Source: Deinococcus metalli (lineage in GTDB: Bacteria > Deinococcota > Deinococci > Deinococcales > Deinococcaceae). From it: 64,000 nucleotides of DNA. Positions 17,433 through 29,682 of the stretch are shown here, in pieces. The notes under the pieces were generated by a model. It ran no database searches, was not told the DNA's origin, and was given only the letters and a program-made list of their open reading frames with translations. The stretch covers positions 62,001 to 126,000 of the forward strand of contig NZ_JACHFK010000011.1 of the NCBI RefSeq assembly GCF_014201805.1, written 5' to 3'. The translations under genes were made by a program, and so were the position numbers. The first letter of the stretch is position 1. Every line of letters starts with the position of its first letter.

Positions 17433-18932
17433 ATGACCGCCCTCCTGACCGTCATCCACGCCCGTACCCTCACCCTGGACGACGCGCAGCCCGAGGCGCA
17501 GGCCGTGCTGGTCGGCGCCGGCCGCGTCCTGGCGGTGGGCAGCGCCGACGAGCTGCGCGCCGTAGTGCCGCGCGCTGAGGTGCTCGACCACCGCGACCTG
17601 CTGCTCACACCGGGCCTGTGCGACGCGCACATCCACCTCGTCATGTACGGAGCGTCGCTGGGTGAAGTGAATCTCGCCGGAGCGCGCAGCGTGGCCGAGG
17701 TGCAGGCGAGGGTGGCCCAGCGCGCCGCGACCACGCCCGCCGGCACGTGGATCCGCGGGGGCGGCTTCCTGCTGTCCGAACTCGGCCTGACCGGGTACCC
17801 GCCCGCCACGCTGCTGGACGACGTGAGCCCGCACCACCCGGTGCTGCTGTATTCCCGCGACCACCACATGACGTGGGTGAACTCTGCGGCCCTGCGCGCC
17901 GCCGGCATCACCGACACCACACCGGACCCGGAGGGCGGCAAGATCGTGCGCCCGCTGGGCTGCCTGCTGGAGGGCGCGTCGGACCTGGTGGCCGCCTGCC
18001 TGCCGGACCCCAGCGACGCCGAGTGGCTGGCCCACGCCAGGGCCGGCGCCGACGACCTCGCGGCGCGCGGCTTCGTCAGCGCCCACACCATGGCCTACGA
18101 GGAGATCGGGGCGCCGCGCGCCCTGCAGACTCTCGCGGCGCGGGGCGAGCTGCCGCTGCGGATCTGGGCGTGCCTGCCGCACCAGCGGCTGGAGCACGCG
18201 CGCGACCTGGGGCTGGCGGGCAGCGCGGGCGGGCGGTTCCAGTGGGGCGGCGTCAAGTTCTTCGCGGACGGCGCCCTGGGCAGCCGCACCGCGTGGCTGC
18301 ACGCGCCGGGCTTCGCGGACGGCTCCGGCACCGGCATCGCCCTCGACCCGCCGGAGCTGATCGTGGAGCGCGGCCGCGAGGCGATCGCGCTGGGCCTGAC
18401 GCCCGTCACGCACGCCATCGGCGACCGGGCGAACACCGAGGTGCTGGACGCCTACGACCAGCTCCGCGCCGACGCGGACGCGCGGGGCGTGCGCCTGCGG
18501 ATCGAGCACGCCCAGCACCTGCGCCCACAGGATGTCCCGCGCTTCCGGGGTCTGACTGCCAGCGTGCAGCCCATCCACCTCCAGGCCGACGGCCCGATGA
18601 TCCGCAGCCTGCTGCCGCATGTGGAGGCCAGCAGCTACGCCTTCCGGGCGCTGCGGGACGCCGGGGCGGTGCTCGCCTTCGGCAGCGACGCGCCGGTGGC
18701 GCCGCCGGATGTCCGCGCGACCTTCGCCGCCGCCGTGACCCGCGTGGACGATGCTGGCGAGCGTCTCGCGCCCGGCGAGGCCATGACCGACCTCGACGTG
18801 CTGCGCGCGTACACCCGTGGCCCCGCCATAGCCGCCGGCTGGCACGACGAGGGCGTCATCCGGCCTGGCGCGCGCGCGGCCTTCACGCTGTGGGACAAGT
18901 TGGGCGGGAACGCGCGGGCGCTGGTGTTCTAG
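17433..18932 (+). CDS. YtcJ-like metal-dependent amidohydrolase (amidohydrolase family 3)
   Basis: A 499-residue enzyme with an N-terminal small beta domain and a TIM barrel. The metal-binding HxH is in [15 protein letters not shown], the YtcJ stretch [18 protein letters not shown] is in the middle, later metal-site histidines are in [11 protein letters not shown] and RIEHAQHL, and the terminal Asp is in [12 protein letters not shown]. It hydrolyses an unknown amide or ester, probably in the cytoplasm. A -10 TACCCT (17421-17426) ends 6 nt before the chosen ATG; an ATG 60 nt earlier is in frame but has no signal. Confidence 0.9.
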   Translation: MTALLTVIHARTLTLDDAQPEAQAVLVGAGRVLAVGSADELRAVVPRAEVLDHRDLLLTPGLCDAHIHLVMYGASLGEVNLAGARSVAEVQARVAQRAATTPAGTWIRGGGFLLSELGLTGYPPATLLDDVSPHHPVLLYSRDHHMTWVNSAALRAAGITDTTPDPEGGKIVRPLGCLLEGASDLVAACLPDPSDAEWLAHARAGADDLAARGFVSAHTMAYEEIGAPRALQTLAARGELPLRIWACLPHQRLEHARDLGLAGSAGGRFQWGGVKFFADGALGSRTAWLHAPGFADGSGTGIALDPPELIVERGREAIALGLTPVTHAIGDRANTEVLDAYDQLRADADARGVRLRIEHAQHLRPQDVPRFRGLTASVQPIHLQADGPMIRSLLPHVEASSYAFRALRDAGAVLAFGSDAPVAPPDVRATFAAAVTRVDDAGERLAPGEAMTDLDVLRAYTRGPAIAAGWHDEGVIRPGARAAFTLWDKLGGNARALVF

Positions 18933-18936
18933 GTGT

Positions 18937-19506
18937 TCACGGCGCGCTCCACTCGCCCCGCAGGCAGCGCAGCCTCACCTCCAGGCGCCGCACCGGCACC
19001 AGCACGGCCGCGCCCCACGCCCACACCGGCCCCTCCTCGGCCGCCGCCCGCTCGATCACGGTGCCCACCCGCGCCCAGTCGTGATCCGTGCCGCAGCCGG
19101 CCACCCGCAGCGCCGCCAGCAGGTCGCCGCGGATGTGCTCGTCCACCATCGCCACGCCGCAGGTCAGCGGCCCCATGAGCGGCCCCGCGCAGCCGGCGGC
19201 CACGACCGGCCACCCCCCGCCCTGCGCCAGAAACCCCCCGATGAACAGCGGCACCGTCCGCGTAAACCACGCGGGATCGTCGAACGCGGCCAGATCCGTG
19301 CAGCCCAGCGCCAGCACCCGCTCCTGAATCCGCACGAACGGCTCCTCGTTCGGCGTGGCGAGGGGCAGTCGCGCGGCCAGCGCGGTCCGGGTGGCCGCGC
19401 AGGCGTCCGGCGGGCCGGGCGACACCGCCTGGGCGCCGCTCCAGCCCAGCGCCGCGGCCGCCAGCACGGTCAGACCCAGCCCGGCAGTTGTCCGCAGGCC
19501 CCGCAC
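18937..19506 (-). CDS. Secreted protein of unknown function
   Basis: A 189-residue protein with a signal peptide (MRGLRTTAGLGLTVLAAAAL, predicted cleavage after GAQA). The mature part has six Cys, suggesting disulfides, and no family I recognise. A GTG at 19524 is in frame, but the inner GTG at 19506 is preferred because TACCGT (19513-19518) ends exactly 6 nt before it, and it leaves a better signal peptide. It is convergent with the amidohydrolase (4 nt between stops). Confidence 0.62.
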   Translation of the reverse strand: MRGLRTTAGLGLTVLAAAALGWSGAQAVSPGPPDACAATRTALAARLPLATPNEEPFVRIQERVLALGCTDLAAFDDPAWFTRTVPLFIGGFLAQGGGWPVVAAGCAGPLMGPLTCGVAMVDEHIRGDLLAALRVAGCGTDHDWARVGTVIERAAAEEGPVWAWGAAVLVPVRRLEVRLRCLRGEWSAP

Positions 19507-19530
19507 CTCCGAACGGTACTGCACGGAGAG

Positions 19531-19559
19531 AGGCCCCGGAGCGTCGTGCTCCGGGGCCT
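19531..19559 (-). terminator. Hairpin terminator of leuS
   Basis: AGGCCCCGGAGC (19531-19542) and GCTCCGGGGCCT (19548-19559) form a perfect 12-bp stem with a 5-nt loop, 16 nt beyond the leuS stop. No T tract follows. It separates leuS from the next minus-strand promoter at 19513-19518. Confidence 0.75.
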
Positions 19560-19575
19560 ATGACTTGAACCGCGC

Positions 19576-22056
<2,481 letters not shown>

Positions 22057-22082
22057 GGGGAACTCCTTGGAACCGTGAGGTC

Positions 22083-22148
22083 AAAAAAACGCCCCGGCAC
22101 GGGGCCGGGGACGCTCGAACGCAGCCTGTGGCTACTCGAGTCGTCCCC
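22083..22148 (-). promoter_or_regulatory. Transcription attenuator in the leuS leader
   Basis: Two competing structures are visible on the minus strand. Antiterminator: GGGGACG (22148-22142), a bulged A, and CTCGA (22140-22136) pair with TCGAG (22118-22114) and CGTCCCC (22113-22107). Terminator: CCCCGGC (22110-22104) pairs with GCCGGGG (22098-22092), followed by CG and seven T (22089-22083). They share 22110-22107, so only one can form. The left antiterminator arm lies inside the leader peptide frame, so ribosome position decides the outcome. Confidence 0.78.
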
Positions 22149-22173
22149 AGGTGCGAAGCGCAGAGCGGATCAT
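22132..22173 (-). CDS. leuS leader peptide (13 codons)
   Basis: ATG...TAG encodes MIRSALRTWGRLE. It has two leucine codons, CTT (codon 6) and CTC (codon 12), while the neighbouring genes use mostly CTG. A ribosome waiting at codon 6 would leave most of the antiterminator arm free; one that reaches the stop would cover it and allow termination. The -10 at 22180-22185 ends 6 nt before this ATG, so the leader peptide itself is read from a leaderless mRNA. I rest the call on position and structure; conservation is unchecked. Confidence 0.7.
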   Translation of the reverse strand: MIRSALRTWGRLE

Positions 22174-22179
22174 GGCTCC

Positions 22180-22185
22180 AGTTTA
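22180..22185 (-). promoter_or_regulatory. -10 element of the leuS leader transcript
   Basis: TAAACT on the minus strand, with the 6-nt spacer GGAGCC to the leader-peptide ATG. No clear -35 is visible. Confidence 0.65.
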
Positions 22186-22223
22186 GCCCATGATCGCCGG
22201 GCCTGCATCCGCCGTCCGGACCA

Positions 22224-23501
<1,278 letters not shown>

Positions 23502-23624
23502 CGCCCGCACCCTAGCGGGCAGGGTGGGGGCGGCTCCACTGCCACCTATCCAAGCCCGCTCGAAATCGCGGTTGTCAACCACAGATGAGCCGCGCGTGCG
23601 TGGCGCATCACCCTACAGTGGTCT

Positions 23625-24719
23625 ATGACCGAAATCCGGGCACTGACTGGCATCCGGGCGATCGCGGCTCTGTGGGTGGTCCTGCACCACTATTACGAGT
23701 TTCTCGTGAAGCTGTGGCCGCCCCTGACCGTGATCGAGCCCGTCGCCGCTGGCGGCCGGCTTGGGGTGGAGCTGTTCTTCACGCTGTCGGGGTTCATCCT
23801 GACCTACACCTACGTGGACAAGTTCCGTGTGCCCACGGTGCCCGAGTACAAGCGCTTCCTGAATGCCCGCTTGGCGCGTCTGTATCCGGTACATCTGATG
23901 TGTCTGGCCGGGCTGGCGGTCATCGTTGCGGCCGGTCATCTGCTCCACCTGAACCTCAGAACCGGTGACATGTACACGCTGTCCGGCCTGCTCGCCAGCG
24001 TGTTCCTGGTGCAGGCGTGGGGTGACCATGCCTACGCGACGTGGAATTTCGTCGCGTGGTCCGTCAGCGCCGAGTGGTTCGCTTACCTGACGTTCCCGCT
24101 CACGGCCCTGTTGTTCTGGCGGGTCCGGACCATGTGGAGCGCGGTGCTGATCGCCGCCGTCGCGCTGGTCGTGACCATCATGCTGTTCCAGTACGGCGGC
24201 CTGTCGGCGGTGAGCCCTTTCGATCACCGTGGCCTGCTGCGGATCATCGGGTGCTTCCTGGCGGGCGCGATGATGTACTGGCTGTACCGGCACGGCGTCG
24301 GCCGCACGTGGGCCTGGTCGGTGCTGGTGCCGGTGAACGCCCTGCTGATCATCGTGGGCCTGTACGTCACCTCGGCGGCCACGGCGACGCTGCCTTGGTT
24401 CGCGCTGCTGATGCCGACCCTGATCCTGGGGCTGGCGTGGCATGACCGCGGCGCGCTCACGACCCGTCCGGCGCTGTACTGGGGCCGCGTGAGCTACTCG
24501 CTGTACATGACCCACCTGATCGTCAAGCAGGTCGTGGGCGAGGTGCTGCCGCCGGAGCGCTTCATGGGCAGCGTGGTGGGCTCGGTCGTCGGCACGCTGG
24601 TCTACCTGGTGCCGGTCGCGGTCGTCGCCATGCTGATGTACCACGTCGTCGAGGAACCGGGCCGGCGCCTGATCCGCCGTGTCGGATCACGGCGTGTGCA
24701 GCCGGCGGTGGCCAGCTGA
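23625..24719 (+). CDS. Membrane acyltransferase of the AT3 (OafA/OatA) family
   Basis: A 364-residue membrane protein with about ten hydrophobic segments. The AT3 signature is present: Arg11-X10-His22 in RAIAALWVVLHHYYEF, GVELFFTLSGFILTYTY, and WSVSAEWFAYLTFPL. Such enzymes transfer acetyl or other acyl groups onto sugars or exported lipids. There is no C-terminal SGNH domain. TACAGT (23614-23619) ends 5 nt before the ATG. It is a single gene, so its target cannot be read from context. Confidence 0.9.
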   Translation: MTEIRALTGIRAIAALWVVLHHYYEFLVKLWPPLTVIEPVAAGGRLGVELFFTLSGFILTYTYVDKFRVPTVPEYKRFLNARLARLYPVHLMCLAGLAVIVAAGHLLHLNLRTGDMYTLSGLLASVFLVQAWGDHAYATWNFVAWSVSAEWFAYLTFPLTALLFWRVRTMWSAVLIAAVALVVTIMLFQYGGLSAVSPFDHRGLLRIIGCFLAGAMMYWLYRHGVGRTWAWSVLVPVNALLIIVGLYVTSAATATLPWFALLMPTLILGLAWHDRGALTTRPALYWGRVSYSLYMTHLIVKQVVGEVLPPERFMGSVVGSVVGTLVYLVPVAVVAMLMYHVVEEPGRRLIRRVGSRRVQPAVAS

Positions 24720-24726
24720 GCCCCGG

Positions 24727-24748
24727 CCCCGCGCGTCACGGCGCGGGG
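24727..24748. terminator. Bidirectional hairpin between convergent genes
   Basis: CCCCGCGC (24727-24734), a 6-nt loop and GCGCGGGG (24741-24748). It fills the 30 nt between the acyltransferase stop and the hpt stop. Confidence 0.6.
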
Positions 24749-24749
24749 G

Positions 24750-25277
24750 TCATTCCTGGCTGGTGATAAACGGCAGGTTGCGGTCGTACTGCGCGCGGTC
24801 CAGGCCGTAGCCGTACACGAAGGCGTCGGGGATGGTAAAGCCCAGGTACTCGACGGGCACCTCGACCTTGCGGCGGCTGGGCTTGCTCAGCAGCGCGGCG
24901 ACCTTCAGGCTGGCCGGGCCGCGTCCCTCCAGGTACTGGAGCAGGTAATTCATGGTGATGCCGGTGTCCACGATGTCCTCGACCAGGATCACGTGGCGGC
25001 CCGACAGCGGGAACTGCAGGTCCTTGACGAGCCGGACCTCGCCGCTCGACTGCTTGGCGTTGCCGTAGGAGCTGGCCTGCAGGAAGTCGATGGTGCACGG
25101 CACGCCCAGCGCCCGGACGAGGTCCGCGTGGAACATGAACGCGCCGTTCAGCACGCAGATCAGGTGAGGTTCGCGGCCGTGGTAGTCGTCGCGGATCTTC
25201 GCGGCGAGCTCGTGGATACGGGCCTGGAGCTGCTCCTGGGTGATCTGGACGGGGCCGGTGCCGGGCGTGAGGCTCAT
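24750..25277 (-). CDS. hpt: Hypoxanthine phosphoribosyltransferase
   Basis: A 175-residue type I phosphoribosyltransferase that salvages hypoxanthine/guanine to IMP/GMP using PRPP. Visible are CVLNGAFMFHADLVRAL, the flexible-loop SSYGNAKQSSGEV, the PRPP-binding motif VILVEDIVDTGIT (E100-D101) and the base-binding VPVEYLGFTIPDAFVYGYGL. A TAGCCT (25287-25292) lies 9 nt before the ATG, implying an untranslated leader of only 2-3 nt. It is divergent from trpC. Confidence 0.95.
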   Translation of the reverse strand: MSLTPGTGPVQITQEQLQARIHELAAKIRDDYHGREPHLICVLNGAFMFHADLVRALGVPCTIDFLQASSYGNAKQSSGEVRLVKDLQFPLSGRHVILVEDIVDTGITMNYLLQYLEGRGPASLKVAALLSKPSRRKVEVPVEYLGFTIPDAFVYGYGLDRAQYDRNLPFITSQE

Positions 25278-25339
25278 AGGGGTCTCAGGCTAACATGCGG
25301 CCCCACGCGCTGGCCGGCGCCGCCCGTATACTCCGGCGC

Positions 25340-26131
25340 ATGACGGGCCTGCCGAAGCTGAACCTGGAGAGCGTCCCCGGTGTGCTCGGCCGCATCGTGG
25401 CGGAGCGGGCCGCCGACTATGCGGACGTCAGCGCGGACGTGGGGCCGGCGCGCCCGGCGGCCCGGCGCTTCGAGGCGGCGCTGGCCGGGCCGGGCCTCGC
25501 GCTGATCGCGGAGGTCAAGCGTGCGAGCCCCAGCCAGGGCGCCATCGCGCTCCTCGACCCGGCGCAGGCCGCGCGGGCGTACGAGGTGGGCGGCGCGGCG
25601 GCCATCTCGTGCCTGACCGAGCCCCGCCACTTCGACGGCAACGCGCAGGCGCTGCTGGACGTGGTCGCCGCGGTAGACGTGCCGGTGCTGCGCAAGGATT
25701 TCGTGGTGCACCCCGCCATGCTGCGCGAGGCGGCCGAGTGGGGCGCGTCGGCGGCGCTGCTGATGGTCAGCGTGCTGCACGACGCGACCGGCGCGTACCT
25801 GGAGACCGCGCACACCCTGGGTCTGGACGCCCTGGTGGAGGTGCACAGCGAGCGCGAACTGGACATCGCCCTGGAGTGCGGCGCGCGGATCATCGGCGTG
25901 AACAACCGCGACCTCACCACGCTGCACATCGACCTGAACGTCAGTCCGCGTCTGATCCGCCGGGCGCGAGACGCGGGTTTCGCGGGCGTGCTGGTGGCGG
26001 AGAGCGGCTACCGGACCCCCGCCGACCTGGACACCGTGCGCGAGCTGGCCGACGCCGTGCTGGTCGGCACCAGCCTGGCGGGCAGCGGCGACCTGACGCG
26101 GGCGGCGCGTGACCTGATGGCCCCAACCTGA
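25340..26131 (+). CDS. trpC: Indole-3-glycerol-phosphate synthase
   Basis: A 263-residue TIM-barrel enzyme of tryptophan synthesis that converts CdRP to indole-3-glycerol phosphate. Family motifs: IAEVKRASPSQG with E58 and catalytic K60, VPVLRKDFVVHP, IIGVNNRDLTTLHIDL, VAESGYRTPADL and the phosphate loop LVGTSLAGSGDL. A near-consensus TATACT (25327-25332) ends 7 nt before the ATG. It stands apart from other trp genes and has no leader, so control by attenuation is not possible here. Confidence 0.96.
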   Translation: MTGLPKLNLESVPGVLGRIVAERAADYADVSADVGPARPAARRFEAALAGPGLALIAEVKRASPSQGAIALLDPAQAARAYEVGGAAAISCLTEPRHFDGNAQALLDVVAAVDVPVLRKDFVVHPAMLREAAEWGASAALLMVSVLHDATGAYLETAHTLGLDALVEVHSERELDIALECGARIIGVNNRDLTTLHIDLNVSPRLIRRARDAGFAGVLVAESGYRTPADLDTVRELADAVLVGTSLAGSGDLTRAARDLMAPT

Positions 26132-26212
26132 TGACCGGGTGAGGTCACACCCCCGGCGACCCTCAACTTTGTGTGGGCGTTCGTTCAGACGCGACTGCCT
26201 ACACTGGGAGGG

Positions 26213-26923
26213 ATGACCACCGCCGTGCCCTCTCCGCCCCGCCACCTGCGCTGGGTGATCCTCGCTGTGGCGCTGCTGCTGCTGCTGGGTGTGGCGATGG
26301 TGCCGGACGTGCGGGACTTCCTGGCGCGCGGATATGCGGCGCTGCGCTCGACCGATCCGGCGGTCACGCACGCCTTCGTGGACTCGCTGGGATGGGCCGG
26401 ACCGCTCGCGCTGGTGGCCGCGTTCATGATCCAGGCGGTGCTGCCGGTGCTGCCCGCCGTGTTCCTGATCGCCGTGACGGCGCGCGCGTACGGGCCGGTC
26501 GAGGGCTTTTTCATCGTGTACGCGGGCACGCTGCTGGGCGCGGCGGCCGGATACGCGCTGGGACGCGGCGTGGGCGACACGCTGGTGCGGTTGCTGGCAG
26601 GCGAGAAGGGGCAACGCAAGGCCCAGGCCTTTGCGGAGCGTTACGGCATCCAGGGCGTCCTGATGATCCGCCTGATGCCGGTGCTGTCCTCGGACGTGAT
26701 GAACCTGGTGGCGGGCGCGGCGCGGATGGGCTTTCGGCCGTTCATGCTGGCCACGGCCGCGGGCGCGCTGCCGGTCACGGCGCTGGTCGTGTGGCTCAGC
26801 GGCAACACGCACCGCCTGCTCGTGGGACTGGTGGTGCTGTCGGCCGTGGTGGGCGGGGCGGCCCTGACGCGCTGGCTGCTGGCCCGCCGCGCGGCCCGGC
26901 GCACGCGGCCGCCGGTCGGGTAA
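26213..26923 (+). CDS. VTT-domain (TVP38/TMEM64, DedA-superfamily) membrane protein
   Basis: A 236-residue membrane protein. After an N-terminal segment (LAVALLLLLGVAMV) comes the VTT/SNARE-associated domain: VLPVLPAVFLIAVTARAYGP, the glycine-rich YAGTLLGAAAGYALGRGVG and the family's YGIQGVLMIRLMPVLSSDV. Homologues act in lipid scrambling or membrane homeostasis. TACACT (26200-26205) ends 7 nt before the ATG. The stop codon TAA is part of the -10 hexamer of purM (TAAACT), so the two genes abut. Confidence 0.87.
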   Translation: MTTAVPSPPRHLRWVILAVALLLLLGVAMVPDVRDFLARGYAALRSTDPAVTHAFVDSLGWAGPLALVAAFMIQAVLPVLPAVFLIAVTARAYGPVEGFFIVYAGTLLGAAAGYALGRGVGDTLVRLLAGEKGQRKAQAFAERYGIQGVLMIRLMPVLSSDVMNLVAGAARMGFRPFMLATAAGALPVTALVVWLSGNTHRLLVGLVVLSAVVGGAALTRWLLARRAARRTRPPVG

Positions 26924-26926
26924 ACT
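26921..26926 (+). promoter_or_regulatory. -10 element of purM overlapping the upstream stop codon
   Basis: TAAACT, whose first three bases are the stop of the VTT gene. The transcript would start near 26933 and carry a leader of about 43 nt, which can fold into CGGGG-AA-CCCCG and CCGGCTTGGCCGG hairpins before the ribosome binding site. Confidence 0.5.
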
Positions 26927-26975
26927 GCGGGGAACCCCGTCCGGCTTGGCCGGGCGGCGGACCGCTGGGAGGGTC

Positions 26976-28031
26976 ATGACGGACAGCAACAGGGGCGCTG
27001 CGGCGTCGGCGTATGAACGCGCGGGCGTCAGCATCGAGGCTGGGCACCGCGCTGTGGAACTGATGAAGGGCGCGGTGGCCCGCACGCACACCCCTGCCGT
27101 GCTGGGGGGCCTGGGCGGCTTCGGCGGACTGTTCCGCGCGGCTTTCGGGGACATGGTGGACCCGGTGCTGGTCGCCAGCACGGACGGCGTGGGCACCAAG
27201 ACCAAGGTCGCCGTGAAGGTCGGCAAGCACGGTGGGCTGGGCGCCGACATCGTGAACCACTGCGTGAACGACATCCTGGTGCAGGGCGCGCGGCCGCTGT
27301 TCTTCCTGGATTACGTGGCGATGGGCACACTCCGCCCGGAGGTCGTGGCCGAGGTCGTGACCGGGGCCGCCCGGGCCTGCGAGGCGCTGGGCGTGGCCCT
27401 GCTGGGCGGCGAGACGGCCGAGATGCCCGGCGTGTACGTCGAGGGGGAACTCGACATCGTGGGCACCATCGTGGGTGTGGTGGACCGCCCGGCGCTGATC
27501 GACGGCTCGCGCATCGAGCCCGGCGACGCGGTGATCGCGCTGCCCAGCTCGGGCCTGCACACCAACGGCTTCTCGCTGGCACGCCTGGCGCTGGACGGCC
27601 TGGACTGGAATGAAGTCAGGGCCGATCTGGACGGCCGCACCCTGGCGGACGTGCTGCCCGTACCGCACCGCGCATATGTGGCCGCCTACGACGCCCTCCA
27701 GAGCGCCGGGGTGGACGTGCGCGGCATGGCGCACATCACTGGCGGCGGGCTGGTGGACAATCCGCCGCGGGTGTTCCCGGCGGGTGTGGGCATGCACATC
27801 GACACCACGTCGTGGACGGTGCCGCCCGTGTTCGAGCTGATCGTGGAGCGCGCACACGTCGAGCGCTCCGAGGCCTTCCGCGCGCTGAACATGGGCGTGG
27901 GCTTCCTGTTCATCGTGCCCGCCGCGCAGCGGGACACGGCCCTGAGCGCCCTGGGCGCGGCCGGCGAACGCCCGTGGGTGATCGGCCAGATGGTGCCCGG
28001 CTCGGGCGTGACCTTCGGCGGCCAGCCTTGA
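26976..28031 (+). CDS. purM: Phosphoribosylformylglycinamidine cyclo-ligase
   Basis: A 351-residue AIR synthetase, the fifth step of purine synthesis. Motifs: STDGVGTKTKVAVKVGKHGG (ATP/FGAM site), VNHCVNDILVQGARPLFFLD, GGETAEMPGVY, and ITGGGLVDNPPRVFP. The ATG is preceded by GGGAGGG; an in-frame GTG upstream (26946) is not needed. It heads a four-gene run: the next gene starts at a TTG overlapping its stop (TTGA), and the following two are joined by GTGA overlaps. Confidence 0.96.
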   Translation: MTDSNRGAAASAYERAGVSIEAGHRAVELMKGAVARTHTPAVLGGLGGFGGLFRAAFGDMVDPVLVASTDGVGTKTKVAVKVGKHGGLGADIVNHCVNDILVQGARPLFFLDYVAMGTLRPEVVAEVVTGAARACEALGVALLGGETAEMPGVYVEGELDIVGTIVGVVDRPALIDGSRIEPGDAVIALPSSGLHTNGFSLARLALDGLDWNEVRADLDGRTLADVLPVPHRAYVAAYDALQSAGVDVRGMAHITGGGLVDNPPRVFPAGVGMHIDTTSWTVPPVFELIVERAHVERSEAFRALNMGVGFLFIVPAAQRDTALSALGAAGERPWVIGQMVPGSGVTFGGQP

Positions 28032-28741
28032 GCCAGCGGCTCGCCCCGACCGGCTTCACGCCTCCGGACCGCGCCAGCGCCACGGAGTTCTGGGTGATCC
28101 GGCACGGCGAGAGCACGTGGAACGCCGACGGCCGGTACCAGGGGCAGGCGGACGTGCCGCTGAGCCACATCGGCATCCTGCAGGCGGCCACGCTGGCCGA
28201 GCGCCTGACCGGGCAGCGGTTCGCGGCCGTGTACTCCAGCGATCTCAGGCGCGCGTCGCAGACGGCCCAGGCGGTGGCGGAGCGCCTGGAGGGAAACCCG
28301 CCGGTGCAGCTCGATCCGGGCCTGCGCGAGATCGACGTCGGGCAGCTCTCGGGGCTGGTGATCGCGGATATCCGCGCCCGGCACGCCGCGTATCTGGAGG
28401 CCCTGCGCGCCGATCCGTGGGCCACGCGGCGCCCCGGCGGTGAGAGCATGGAGGACCTGTACGGCCGCTGCGGCGCGGCCTTCCACGCGCTGCGCGCCCG
28501 GCATCCGGGGCAGCGGGTGCTGGTGTTCACGCACGGCGGCGTGGTGCGGGTGGCGGTGGGCCTGGCGCTGGGGGGCGTGCCGGCCAACGCGTGGTCGCGC
28601 CTGAGCGTCACGAACACCTCCATCACGCGCGTGCTGCTCGGCCACGACAGCGGCACGCTGCTGGGCTTCAACGACGACGCGCACCTGGAGAACCTGATCG
28701 AGGCGACCGAGGCGGACGACGTGCTCGGCCAGTCGCCGTGA
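28028..28741 (+). CDS. Histidine phosphatase (phosphoglycerate-mutase-like)
   Basis: A 237-residue member of the branch-1 histidine phosphatases. The RHG motif (R25-H26-G27, in FWVIRHGESTWN) carries the phosphorylated His; the second catalytic His is in VFTHGGVVRVAVG, and the Glu is in LREIDVGQLSG. Candidate substrates are alpha-ribazole phosphate or small phosphate esters; cofactor-dependent mutase activity is less likely. The start is the TTG overlapping the purM stop; no other in-frame start fits before the conserved motif, so it probably depends on translational coupling. Confidence 0.87.
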   Translation: MSQRLAPTGFTPPDRASATEFWVIRHGESTWNADGRYQGQADVPLSHIGILQAATLAERLTGQRFAAVYSSDLRRASQTAQAVAERLEGNPPVQLDPGLREIDVGQLSGLVIADIRARHAAYLEALRADPWATRRPGGESMEDLYGRCGAAFHALRARHPGQRVLVFTHGGVVRVAVGLALGGVPANAWSRLSVTNTSITRVLLGHDSGTLLGFNDDAHLENLIEATEADDVLGQSP

Positions 28742-29682
28742 CCGCTGCTCCGGCCGACCTGGAGGGCCGCTACCGCGCCGGCGACCGCCGCGCCCTGGCC
28801 CGCGCCGTCACCCTGGCCGAGGCGGGCCTGCCGGGCGCGCGGCCCGTGCTGCGCGCCGCCCGTGCCCGCGCCGGGCACGCGGTCGTGCTGGGCGTGACCG
28901 GCAGCCCCGGCAGCGGCAAGAGCACGCTGGTGGCCGCCCTGATCGCGGCGCTGCGGGCGCGCGGGCAGCGGGTGGCGGTGCTGGCGGTGGACCCCAGCAG
29001 TCCGTACTCGGGCGGGGCGATCCTGGGCGACCGGATCCGCATGCTGCGGCACCACGCGGACGCCGGCGTGTTCGTGCGCTCGCTCGCCAGCCGCGGCGCG
29101 CTGGGCGGCCTGTCGGCGCGCACCATGCAGGTGCTGGCGCTGCTGGAGGGCGCCGGGCCGGTCGCCGCGGGCTTCGACTGGGTGATCCTCGAGACGGTCG
29201 GGGTCGGGCAGTCCGAGGTGGACGTGGCCGCCGCGTGCGACCACACCCTGCTGGTGCTGACGCCGGCCGGCGGGGACGGCGTGCAGGCCTTCAAGGCCGG
29301 GATCATGGAGATCGCCGACGTGATCGCTGTGAACAAGTCCGACCTGCCGGGAGCCGACCGCACCGTGCGCGAACTCCTGGCCGCGCAGGGCCTGGGCGCG
29401 CACGACGCGCACAGCTGGCTGGCCCCCGTCCGCAAGACCGTCGCCGAGAGGGAAGAGGGCGTGGACGCCGTGATCGCCGCCATCGAGGCGCACCGCGCGT
29501 GGCTGGGTGAGGCCGGCCTGCGCCGCCGCCGCGAGGCCCGCGCGGAGTTCGAGGTGCGCTCGCTGGTCCAGGAGCGCCTGCTGAAGCGTTCGCGCGAGGT
29601 CAGCCATGACCTGTACGCCCGCGTGGCCGCCGGCGACCTGGACGCCGAGGCGGCCGCCGACGAACTCCTGGGGCGCGCGTGA
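28738..29682 (+). CDS. MeaB-family G3E GTPase (methylmalonyl-CoA mutase chaperone-like)
   Basis: A 314-residue P-loop GTPase of the MeaB/ArgK type, which gates B12 loading and protects methylmalonyl-CoA mutase. Walker A is GSPGSGKST (residues 55-63). The family signature DPSSPYSGGAILGDRIRM follows, then ILETVGVGQSEVDVA and the base-recognition NKSD. The C-terminal dimerisation helices are present. It starts at a GTG overlapping the phosphatase stop. No mutase gene is nearby. Confidence 0.93.
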   Translation: MTAAPADLEGRYRAGDRRALARAVTLAEAGLPGARPVLRAARARAGHAVVLGVTGSPGSGKSTLVAALIAALRARGQRVAVLAVDPSSPYSGGAILGDRIRMLRHHADAGVFVRSLASRGALGGLSARTMQVLALLEGAGPVAAGFDWVILETVGVGQSEVDVAAACDHTLLVLTPAGGDGVQAFKAGIMEIADVIAVNKSDLPGADRTVRELLAAQGLGAHDAHSWLAPVRKTVAEREEGVDAVIAAIEAHRAWLGEAGLRRRREARAEFEVRSLVQERLLKRSREVSHDLYARVAAGDLDAEAAADELLGRA

